From an uncultured Sphingobacteriales bacterium (GTDB lineage: Bacteria; Bacteroidota; Bacteroidia; Chitinophagales; Chitinophagaceae), in assembly GCA_946479435.1 (NCBI GenBank), contig CAMLFX010000017.1:1-40383 (forward strand): 40,383 bases of DNA, given 5' to 3'. Both the position numbers and the translations under genes were made by a program. The notes under the pieces were generated by a model, which saw only the letters and a list, made by a program, of their open reading frames with translations, was not told the DNA's origin and did no database searches. This document shows, in pieces, positions 34,300-40,383 of the stretch. The stretch's first letter is position 1, and the number at the start of each line of letters is the position of its first letter.

Positions 34300-34740
34300 A
34301 TGCCTCCAAAAGCCAATCATATTAAAGATGTAAAGCCTGTTCAATTGAAGCAGGCCGCGTCCATACTTATGAAACGCCGCAACGTGACTACCAAGGGTGA
34401 GATGGCTGAAAAAATAAAAGTTACCCCATACTATTACTCGAAGGTTATTAACGGTGAAACCCCGCTTACCCAGGCATTCCTGGATAAATTTCTGAAATAT
34501 GCCCGTGCGGGTAGCGTTAACGAAATACTACTATCGAAAAAGCCACCACGCAATATGTACGAAACTATTGCTGAAGGCCTACAGAACTATATGGAGTTAA
34601 AAAAGGTTACCCAGGCCGATCTTGCAGTGCATTTAAAAACCGATCAGCAAATTCTTAGCCGCATACTCCACTGCAAGAAAAAGCTGTTCACCCCCGATAT
34701 GCTTCTTGAAATACTGCGTATCATTAAATACAAACTTTAA
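34300..34740 (+). CDS. Helix-turn-helix protein with two XRE-like halves
   Basis: 146 residues, basic. Two HTH-like units: VTTKGEMAEKIKVTPYYYSKVINGETPLTQAFLDKFLKY (about 29-67) and VTQADLAVHLKTDQQILSRILHCKKKLFTPDMLLEIL (about 102-138). The second is a regular XRE-type pattern; the first is closer to the bait-like HTH of small regulators. No sensor domain. Target unknown; the gene stands alone between its own promoter and terminator. Confidence 0.75.
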   Translation: MPPKANHIKDVKPVQLKQAASILMKRRNVTTKGEMAEKIKVTPYYYSKVINGETPLTQAFLDKFLKYARAGSVNEILLSKKPPRNMYETIAEGLQNYMELKKVTQADLAVHLKTDQQILSRILHCKKKLFTPDMLLEILRIIKYKL

Positions 34741-34750
34741 TATTATACTA

Positions 34751-34789
34751 TAAAACCAGAGGGCTGCAAATTGCAGCCCTCTGGTTTTA
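34751..34789. terminator. Strong bidirectional terminator
   Basis: A near-perfect palindrome of 39 bp: arms AACCAGAGGGCTGCAA and TTGCAGCCCTCTGGTT flanked by matching A and T runs (TAAAA before, TTTTA after), between the HTH stop and the convergent gene ending at 34796. Confidence 0.9.
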
Positions 34790-34795
34790 TTTCCG

Positions 34796-35068
34796 TCAAA
34801 CATTTTGTCGCAATAGTTCTCTTAGAGATGTAGTAGCAATTTCCGATAGCTGCTCTTCCATTACGGTATGGTTTATCTCAGAATCATACCTTATATCATA
34901 TATAATATCTGCCTTGCGTGTGCTCAGGTCGTTTTCCATTTTAAAAATGGCCATGTCCAGCTGGTGCAGGCGTGGTCGCACCTTTGTGTTATTCAATTTC
35001 CCTGTATATGCTTTTAGTAACTGGCTGGCGTAATCGCTAAACGCTGTTAATGATTCTGTCTGCAACAT
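34796..35068 (-). CDS. Small helical protein, unknown
   Basis: I do not recognise this 90-residue protein. It is predicted helical and charged, without a signal peptide (FSDYASQLLKAYTGKLNNTKVRPRLHQLDMAIFKMENDLS, then HTVMEEQLSEIATTSLRELL). A TAATTTTA box is found about 20 bp upstream on the minus strand. It lies downstream of the histidine kinase (start of this gene 115 bp from the kinase stop), but co-transcription is doubtful because of that box. Confidence 0.6.
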   Translation of the reverse strand: MLQTESLTAFSDYASQLLKAYTGKLNNTKVRPRLHQLDMAIFKMENDLSTRKADIIYDIRYDSEINHTVMEEQLSEIATTSLRELLRQNV

Positions 35069-35182
35069 GGCTGTGTATTATTGTTGAGGTAAAATTACAA
35101 CACACAACATTACTATAGCACCGTGTTTTAACGGTTCATCTAAATATCAAGAAAAATTACCGAAAAGATAACCTGCATACAT

Positions 35183-36499
35183 CTAGTTGCGTTGCGCAAG
35201 TGGTAAGGTTATGTAAAAGCTGGTGCCTTCGTTCACTACACTCCGAAAACCTATGCTGCCGTTTTGCCTTTCAATAAACTCTTTACAAAGTACAAGGCCC
35301 AACCCTACTCCTTTTTCATTCATAGTGCCATAGGTAGCTTCATGTTTGGGCCTGAAGATGTCCGCTTGCATTTCAGCAGGTATCCCTTTTCCGGTATCGA
35401 TCACTTCCAGTTTGCACTTGTTGCCATCGGTATATCCTTTTATTGCTACACGGCCCTGCGGGTTAGTGAATTTAATAGCATTGTTTACCAGGTTGCGCAC
35501 CACTAACTGCAACATGTCATTATCCGCTATTACCTTCAGCTTGGGGTCTATCTCATAATCAAGTGTTATTCCTTTTCTGTCGGCAATTTTGCCTTGCAGG
35601 CTCAGTGTTTCCCGTAGTGCTTCCTGCAGGTTAACAACCGTTAGCTTTACGGACATCTGATCCATTTGCGATTTCGACCATAAAAGTAAATTGTTCAGCA
35701 TAGCAGATGTATTACCTGTAAGCCAAAGCAGTTCTTTTTTTATCTCTATCCGGTCTTCTTCGTCCATATCGTTGGTCGATAATAATTCAAGAGCACTTTG
35801 TATGCTGGCCAAAGGGCTACGCATATCATGAGAAACAATAGAGAAAAGTTTATTCTTTTCTTCATTAATAAGCTCAAGCTCTTTGTTTTTCCGTTCAATA
35901 TCTTCTGCCCTCTTCTCCGCCAATATTCTTTCTCTATGATAATTGTTACGCAGGTAGTTAATAACAAAAAATATGAGCAGCGATGATATTGCGTACGTAG
36001 AATATATATCCGACATACGCATACCGGAGCCTTTATAGGTGTAAGAGATCAGCTCAGGATAAAAGTATTCAGTAAGCAGTAATCCACCGGCTATTAGAAT
36101 ATGTAACAGCCACCATAATCCAAACCGTTTACTTGGTTTTACTGCCGATATTACCTGCAATGTGACATAGAAACCCAGGAAAGTTGGGCCATTGATACCA
36201 TCATTTAAGAAATAACACACTACCAGCAACGACAAACAACATATAGCATATATCAAGCTGCTAATGTTATACTTGTTCTTAAATCGCGCCAGGTAGTATA
36301 GAAATGCAAGCAGCACCAGCGTACCAATAAATACAACGGTCAATGTGTACAGGTGGGCATATAAATTGAAGGGAATTAATAGCAAGAGAAACAAACCAGA
36401 CAACAAACTGACAGCATTAAATACCCTATGCTCTAATGGTACAGTTTCAGACTTTCCAGTTGCCCGCTCCCAAACCTCTGATAATTGCTTCACAATCAT
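35183..36499 (-). CDS. Membrane sensor histidine kinase (orphan)
   Basis: 438 residues. About six membrane helices (28-183) form the sensor, with no large periplasmic loop, followed by a coiled coil (about 185-215). The HisKA domain has the phospho-acceptor His224 in IVSHDMRSPLASIQ, and the HATPase domain has an N-box (VVRNLVNNAIKFT), VIDTGKGIP and GVGLGLVLCKEFI. No response regulator gene is adjacent, so the partner is elsewhere. CACCTTTG at 36504-36511, one base from consensus, lies only 4 nt before the ATG. Confidence 0.92.
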   Translation of the reverse strand: MIVKQLSEVWERATGKSETVPLEHRVFNAVSLLSGLFLLLLIPFNLYAHLYTLTVVFIGTLVLLAFLYYLARFKNKYNISSLIYAICCLSLLVVCYFLNDGINGPTFLGFYVTLQVISAVKPSKRFGLWWLLHILIAGGLLLTEYFYPELISYTYKGSGMRMSDIYSTYAISSLLIFFVINYLRNNYHRERILAEKRAEDIERKNKELELINEEKNKLFSIVSHDMRSPLASIQSALELLSTNDMDEEDRIEIKKELLWLTGNTSAMLNNLLLWSKSQMDQMSVKLTVVNLQEALRETLSLQGKIADRKGITLDYEIDPKLKVIADNDMLQLVVRNLVNNAIKFTNPQGRVAIKGYTDGNKCKLEVIDTGKGIPAEMQADIFRPKHEATYGTMNEKGVGLGLVLCKEFIERQNGSIGFRSVVNEGTSFYITLPLAQRN

Positions 36500-36611
36500 T
36501 TACAAAGGTGAAAATTAATGAATAAATACTTGTCTATGAGCATTTGATATCAATTTATTGAAATTAAGTAGTATTTGTTCCCTGTATAACCGATGCAACT
36601 ACTTGAAGAAT

Positions 36612-36639
36612 TAAGGGTTCCCCGCCAGAGGAACCCTTA
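36612..36639. other. Stem-loop in a divergent intergenic region
   Basis: A 10-bp perfect stem TAAGGGTTCC / GGAACCCTTA with an 8-nt loop. Neither flanking gene ends here (the kinase and the lipoprotein start on either side), so it is not their terminator. On the minus strand it lies about 50 nt after a possible transcript start near 36691, so a short RNA ending here is possible. Confidence 0.5.
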
Positions 36640-36679
36640 TTGATGCATGAAAAAGAAAACTCGTTTCTAACAGGGGGTA

Positions 36680-36770
36680 ATCGTAATTTAAACGATACAA
36701 ATGTATGCACATTAACAATTGGCTTGTAAATTCCGCACCTTCGTTAACGATACGTTTACGAATCGTTAAC
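36680..36770. promoter_or_regulatory. Cluster of ATCGT/ACGAT inverted repeats (operator-like)
   Basis: ATCGT (36680) with ACGAT (36692) forms a 17-bp inverted repeat. TCGTTAACGA (36741-36750) is itself a palindrome, and GTTAACGAT (36743-36751) with ATCGTTAAC (36762-36770) is a perfect 9-bp inverted repeat with a 10-nt loop. A -7 box (TACATTTG, minus strand, 36698-36705) lies between the two sites. The spacing and symmetry suggest binding sites for one dimeric regulator. Confidence 0.45.
36698..36705 (-). promoter_or_regulatory. -7 box on the minus strand in the kinase-lipoprotein gap
   Basis: TACATTTG, exact TAnnTTTG, pointing towards the kinase about 200 bp away and running through the 36612-36639 stem-loop first. 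It could drive the kinase with a long leader or a small RNA. Confidence 0.4.
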
Positions 36771-36857
36771 AAAAGAATTAAAGATAGCTTAATAATCAAG
36801 GTATTTATACTGCTAAAAAATCTATGTATGGATATTTCCTAAAACGCAAACAATTTA

Positions 36858-36865
36858 TATCTTTA
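36858..36865 (+). promoter_or_regulatory. -7 box variant before the 36872 lipoprotein
   Basis: TATCTTTA lies 6 nt before ATG 36872, so the transcript would be nearly leaderless. It is the same variant as at the HTH gene. Confidence 0.4.
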
Positions 36866-36871
36866 AGCCTT

Positions 36872-37294
36872 ATGCGTACATCACACATTTTATCTGGCAT
36901 TTTACTGATGGGTACACTAGCCGTTGGCTGCACCCGCGAAAACGAAGTGATAGAACCTGCTCCAAGGGCTGTTGGTGGCATAGGTGGCAATGCAACCCTG
37001 AAAGTAACACCACGCCACCATTTGCAAAACATTAATGGCGCAACCGTATATATTAAATACGATACACTAGGCGCCACAACCACATTCGATGATACAGCAG
37101 TAGTTACGTTTCAGGATGGTCGTCCCGTAGCTGTTTTCGATTCTTTAACCGCAGGAAATTATTATTTATTTGCTAGCGGTTTTGATAACGATTCGCTGGT
37201 AAGTGGTGGTGCAGGGTTTACAATTGTAGATACTTTTGAAAACACATACGATTTGTACCTGGATGTTTTGCACCCAGGCGAAAGCATGCAATAG
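36872..37294 (+). CDS. Small lipoprotein of unknown function
   Basis: 140 residues from ATG 36872: signal peptide with lipobox AVGC (Cys about 20), then a Pro/Gly-rich linker and a beta domain (NATLKVTPRHHLQNINGATVYIKYDT, PVAVFDSLTAGNYYLFASGFD). The pattern resembles carboxypeptidase-regulatory-like or SusE-type beta sandwiches, but the family is not recognised. A longer frame to 36824 would run through the -7 box and add a basic, non-signal leader, so I reject it. A strong terminator follows. Confidence 0.75.
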   Translation: MRTSHILSGILLMGTLAVGCTRENEVIEPAPRAVGGIGGNATLKVTPRHHLQNINGATVYIKYDTLGATTTFDDTAVVTFQDGRPVAVFDSLTAGNYYLFASGFDNDSLVSGGAGFTIVDTFENTYDLYLDVLHPGESMQ

Positions 37295-37314
37295 TTTTAA
37301 TGAATAAGACCTTT

Positions 37315-37350
37315 ACAATAGCCACCAATTGGTGGCTATTGTCATTTTTT
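37315..37350 (+). terminator. Rho-independent terminator
   Basis: A 12-bp perfect stem ACAATAGCCACC / GGTGGCTATTGT with an AATT loop, then CATTTTTTTC. Confidence 0.92.
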
Positions 37351-37478
37351 TCGCAAATAAGTTATTTGGTACGTCATTTGTTAAATATTATACAATCCAT
37401 ATCAACCATATACACTTTTAACAAATTTTACGTTCAATATTTTTTCTATTTGCAAAAATTACTATTTAAAATCCTTTT

Positions 37479-38843
37479 ATGAACAAAACACTTACACTAT
37501 CCGTAGCTTTAATCGCTACTTTTAGCACCATTGTTAACGCAAAGAAATCACACAATCCTTTCACCAACCAATTAGGCAAACTAAGTGCACACCAGGTACA
37601 TAGCACGCCAACTACAGGAAAAACCACAGCCCTGGCATCGCGCCTGGTATCGGAGGGTACTAATTTTTACGATGGTAGCTCTTACCGCCTTTCCGACTCA
37701 GCAAAATATGTTTATTCACCAAATGGGCTTAGAGGGTTCTATAATGATCTTTGGCAAGATTGGGATTATGATACTTTAAACTACATGCGGTTTACAAGTG
37801 GTGCTTTCAGGCCAACAGACAGGTTATATAACCAATATAACTCGAACAACATGCCAACGCTGATGGTTAGCGAAGCATACGATGGCACCAATTGGATAAC
37901 AGATGACAGATCGACCATTACTTATGACGCCAATGGGAATGTAGCTACTTTTGAATATGAGTCAAATTCTGGTTCAGGGCTGGAAAAACAATATAAAATA
38001 CTTGCCAGCTACAATTCGGGCAACCAACTGATAAGTACTACCGAACAAGACTGGGATGGCAGCATGTATGCTGATGCCTACCGTACAACCTACACGTACA
38101 ATTCCAACGGCAGTACCATGCAGGAGATTTATGAAACTTATGATGGCATAGCCTGGAATACCGACAGCCGCTCTACCTATACTTATGATGGCAACGGAAA
38201 CCAAACAGAAGTATTGGATGAGCAATACAATGCCGGTATATGGGAACCTGGCTATAGAACTACGCAAATATTCGATCCTGCTAATGATATGATTGAAAGC
38301 TATAGTGAATATTATACTTCAGGTATGTGGCAAACAACAAACGAAGCGTACTATACTTACGACGGCAGGCATAACGCAGTAACATCTGAATATCGTGGCT
38401 TCAATGGTACTACTATAGAACCGTACAACTTTACTACCATGTCTTACAATAACTACAACCAAATGCTAACTTCCACCAGTATGCAATGGAATGCAAACAC
38501 CGGCCAGTTTGAACTTCAGCAAGGCGATGCGGACCAACGTTACCACTACGAGGAGTTTGCGGTTAGTGTAAACGACGTAGCCCAACAACAAAATGGTTCA
38601 ATGACCTTATTCCCTGTACCTGCTGCCAACTTCATCAACATAAAACTAGACCTTGAAAAACCACAAGGAGTATTTATTGTAATGCAGGATATGACCGGCA
38701 AGGTGGTAAAAAAATGGAGCGAAGCTGCGGGCAAACAATATTTCAAAAAGCTAAGTACTGAGAATATTGCACCCGGTAACTACCTGATTAAAGTAATGGC
38801 CGGCGGCAAACAATATACACAGCAGGTAAGTATTGTGAAGTAA
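37479..38843 (+). CDS. T9SS type A protein with YD-like repeats
   Basis: 454 residues. A signal peptide (LTLSVALIATFSTIVNA) is followed by a beta domain of about six repeats of roughly 35-45 residues with the pattern RxTYTYDxNGN...E.YD...W...R (examples: RSTITYDANGNVATFEYES, RSTYTYDGNGNQTEVLDEQ). These resemble the YD repeats of Rhs proteins, but no toxin or core domain is present. The last 75 or so residues are a type A sorting domain (TLFPVPAANFINIKL, then NIAPGNYLIKVMAG). Probably a secreted surface protein; partner unknown. TCTATTTG at about 37445 is a one-mismatch -7 box. Confidence 0.85.
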   Translation: MNKTLTLSVALIATFSTIVNAKKSHNPFTNQLGKLSAHQVHSTPTTGKTTALASRLVSEGTNFYDGSSYRLSDSAKYVYSPNGLRGFYNDLWQDWDYDTLNYMRFTSGAFRPTDRLYNQYNSNNMPTLMVSEAYDGTNWITDDRSTITYDANGNVATFEYESNSGSGLEKQYKILASYNSGNQLISTTEQDWDGSMYADAYRTTYTYNSNGSTMQEIYETYDGIAWNTDSRSTYTYDGNGNQTEVLDEQYNAGIWEPGYRTTQIFDPANDMIESYSEYYTSGMWQTTNEAYYTYDGRHNAVTSEYRGFNGTTIEPYNFTTMSYNNYNQMLTSTSMQWNANTGQFELQQGDADQRYHYEEFAVSVNDVAQQQNGSMTLFPVPAANFINIKLDLEKPQGVFIVMQDMTGKVVKKWSEAAGKQYFKKLSTENIAPGNYLIKVMAGGKQYTQQVSIVK

Positions 38844-38866
38844 TTATTTCTTTTACATCCCTCTTT

Positions 38867-38895
38867 GAAAAGACCACTATTAAGGTGGTCTTTTC
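38867..38895 (+). terminator. Rho-independent terminator
   Basis: An 11-bp stem GAAAAGACCAC / GTGGTCTTTTC with a 7-nt loop; CTATTTT follows on plus. Confidence 0.85.
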
Positions 38896-39232
38896 TATTT
38901 TACCCTATTTCAAAGAGCCTACTCATATTATCCGCACCTTTATATATTGTTCAATTTTGTTGAAAAAATTAAAAAAATATTTTTTTTACAATGCTTCATT
39001 GGACGGCTAAAACGCCTTTGTATGGCTGGTTTTGGCAGTGAAATGCTGCAAGTGATATTTTTATTTTTATAGCAAAACTGAACAACACATATTTTTATTT
39101 AAATACCTATAAACACCCATATATTCAATTATTCAATAGAATATATTCAAGACAAAAATACATCTTTTTATCAATATTTAACCAATAAGAATGGTATCCG
39201 TTGGCAATAACTTTAGTTAGATAATAGCTTAA
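38896..39232. other. Very AT-rich convergent intergenic region
   Basis: About 340 bp with no gene. It contains A/T tracts (AAAAAAATATTTTTTTT near 38973), a short GC-richer island (about 39000-39055) with a weak hairpin TTGGCAG/CTGCAA, and a direct repeat ATATATTCAA at 39119 and 39141. I see no promoter or RNA I would support. Confidence 0.5.
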
Positions 39233-40198
39233 TTAGGTACCCGCTATTGCTGCCGCATTAATAAGGTAAGCGTTGAGAATTATATAAATAGTTGCAAAAA
39301 CAGGAGCAAATATCCTGTCTATTTTTTTAGCGGTTGCTATCTTTTCATTCCTTACATAGAATAGCGATATTGTATTGCATATTATAACACCCAGGATAAA
39401 TATCAGCGTAATACCATGCAGTGCATCAACTAATGTAAATGTGCTGGATTCGGGTAGTGAAGAATCGACAATATACTTATTACCCACTACGGCAAAGAGC
39501 GAACCTACACTTAAGCTAAACCTGGAATCGAAACTATTGACGCTGATAAAAAAGCACATAAATGCTATAAGAAAAGCTATGTACATGCCCAGGAACATTT
39601 TCCAGAAAAGGCCGGTAGCATTGCGCACTATCAGGAAGATAACTTTAAAATTGCTGTATTCTGTGTGCGGTTTATCAATACTGTTATCCCCGAAAGCTGT
39701 TTCATATTTCTTGATGCCTGATGTAATTTTGAGGCTGTCAATTCCCCATCCTCTCAAAGTGTACCTCGGGTCGAAATGCTTGCCCATTGTATCTACTACG
39801 AAAACCAATGCCTTCGAATCGAACTGTGAGTTTTCAATAGAAAACCTAAGCTTTTGTGCATCGAATGGAAAGTTATTTACTTTCCAGGAGTCTTTCATAA
39901 TGCAATCCAGCTTCATAAGCAGGTAAATCTCTCCATCATCTGCGGTATCGGCAGTGGCAAAAGATTTCGTTACCGATTTTGCCATGGGTATCTCCAGGTT
40001 CTTCACAAAATCAAAATCGCCGTTCTTATACTTCAGCCATAGCCAGGCACTCAGTGCATATTCGCGTTGCTTGAAATCTATATCGTGTATACTGGTAACA
40101 TAGATGCCCGCCTTCACCGTATCGGGTACGTCAGCATCCGCCGCTATTGCAGCAAGGCCATTAAAGAGAAGAAAGACAATAAGTAAAAGCCTTTTCAT
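39233..40198 (-). CDS. Pentameric ligand-gated ion channel homologue (GLIC/ELIC-like)
   Basis: 321 residues. A signal peptide (LLLIVFLLFNGLAAIAA) is followed by an extracellular beta domain (about 25-195). It starts VKAGIYVTSIHDIDFKQREYALSAWLWLKY and has the Cys-loop equivalent WKVNNFPFDAQKLRF (FPFD at 110-113), without the two Cys of eukaryotic receptors. Four membrane helices follow at about 198-218, 225-241, 259-280 and 295-315; the second, by position the pore helix, reads FSLSVGSLFAVVGNKY. Prokaryotic members are proton-, amine- or ion-gated channels; the ligand here is unknown. TATATTTA at 40219-40226 may be its -7 box. Confidence 0.82.
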   Translation of the reverse strand: MKRLLLIVFLLFNGLAAIAADADVPDTVKAGIYVTSIHDIDFKQREYALSAWLWLKYKNGDFDFVKNLEIPMAKSVTKSFATADTADDGEIYLLMKLDCIMKDSWKVNNFPFDAQKLRFSIENSQFDSKALVFVVDTMGKHFDPRYTLRGWGIDSLKITSGIKKYETAFGDNSIDKPHTEYSNFKVIFLIVRNATGLFWKMFLGMYIAFLIAFMCFFISVNSFDSRFSLSVGSLFAVVGNKYIVDSSLPESSTFTLVDALHGITLIFILGVIICNTISLFYVRNEKIATAKKIDRIFAPVFATIYIILNAYLINAAAIAGT

Positions 40199-40225
40199 TT
40201 TGGCATGTATGGGGTGTATAAATAT

Positions 40226-40259
40226 ACGAAAGGCGCTGTTGACAGCGCCTTTCGTTTTT
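40226..40259. terminator. Terminator downstream of infB
   Basis: A 13-bp perfect stem ACGAAAGGCGCTG / CAGCGCCTTTCGT with a TTGA loop, 15 bp after the infB stop. The cleanest T-run is on the plus strand; on the minus strand TATATTTAT follows. Confidence 0.85.
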
Positions 40260-40273
40260 AAGTCTTAACTAGA

Positions 40274-40383
40274 TTATAAAGTACGTTTTACTTCTACTTC
40301 TTCGAAGCCTTCAATAATATCGCCTACACGAAGATCGTTGTAGTTCTTCACCATCAAACCACACTCGTAGCCTGCATTCACTT
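40274..40383 (-). CDS. infB: Translation initiation factor IF-2, C-terminal end (partial)
   Basis: The last 36 residues of IF-2 are encoded before the window edge: [17 protein letters not shown], then [17 protein letters not shown] and stop, the standard C-terminus of the protein's domain IV. The gene continues beyond 40383. Confidence 0.93.
   Translation of the reverse strand, partial: VNAGYECGLMVKNYNDLRVGDIIEGFEEVEVKRTL

Noticed and set aside
38930..39200. Origin of replication in the AT-rich gap.
   Set aside because: No DnaA-box cluster or dnaA neighbour is visible, and the flanking genes are not origin-associated.

Overview
The window reads as the end of a contig from a Bacteroidota genome, most likely order Chitinophagales (Chitinophagaceae-like). 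Four genes carry type IX secretion (T9SS) C-terminal sorting domains. GldF and GldG gliding genes are present, as are a MurF-Alr fusion, an SpmA-SpmB fusion and many short lipoproteins. Most starts lack a clear Shine-Dalgarno sequence, and many genes have the Bacteroidota promoter -7 box TAnnTTTG close upstream. Bases 1-48 are not genomic: they are the Illumina P5/TruSeq read-1 adapter, so the first gene is cut at a contig end inside a repeat array. The last gene (infB) is cut by the right edge.

Layout. 49-2090: end of a repetitive T9SS-secreted surface protein. 2159-5535: SpmAB-type membrane protein and menaquinone methyltransferase on the minus strand, divergent from the GTPase EngB and a small lipoprotein. 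5537-13932: housekeeping and envelope genes (GH3-family protein, LptB, MetF, an OXA-type class D beta-lactamase, a fatty acid desaturase, DUF488, an M23 endopeptidase, a secreted class 3 lipase, a lipoprotein). 14146-17745: gldF, gldG and a DUF4340 gene. 17748-18698: a small unknown gene and a gap that appears to encode a structured minus-strand RNA with its own promoter and terminator. 18699-21218: MurF-alanine racemase fusion. 21270-22550: VOC and two DUF1801 proteins. 22734-27709: lipoprotein, T9SS-exported cyclophilin, a frameshifted DUF885 peptidase and a T9SS type B protein. 27882-31034: small stress or metabolism genes (DHFR-like, DUF2200, VOC, HEAT-like, methyltransferase). 31265-32956: an AT-rich YceI-AraC module with 21-bp-spaced operator-like repeats, followed by an attC-like foldable palindrome. 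33078-33150: tRNA-Lys. 33277-38843: glutaminyl cyclase, HTH protein, orphan histidine kinase, lipoprotein and a YD-like T9SS protein. 39233-40198: a prokaryotic pentameric ligand-gated ion channel homologue. 40274-40383: end of infB.

How the genes work together. Most of the window serves the cell envelope: peptidoglycan precursors and remodelling (MurF-Alr, M23), LPS export (LptB), membrane lipid unsaturation (desaturase), menaquinone (UbiE), and secretion, gliding and surface display (GldFG, T9SS cargo). The glutaminyl cyclase fits with secreted proteins here whose predicted mature N-terminus is Gln (lipase, cyclophilin). Only the YceI-AraC module looks recently acquired. The features I consider most worth follow-up are the candidate minus-strand RNA (18236-18550), the attC-like element (32828-32956), the ion-channel homologue and the complete OXA-type beta-lactamase.
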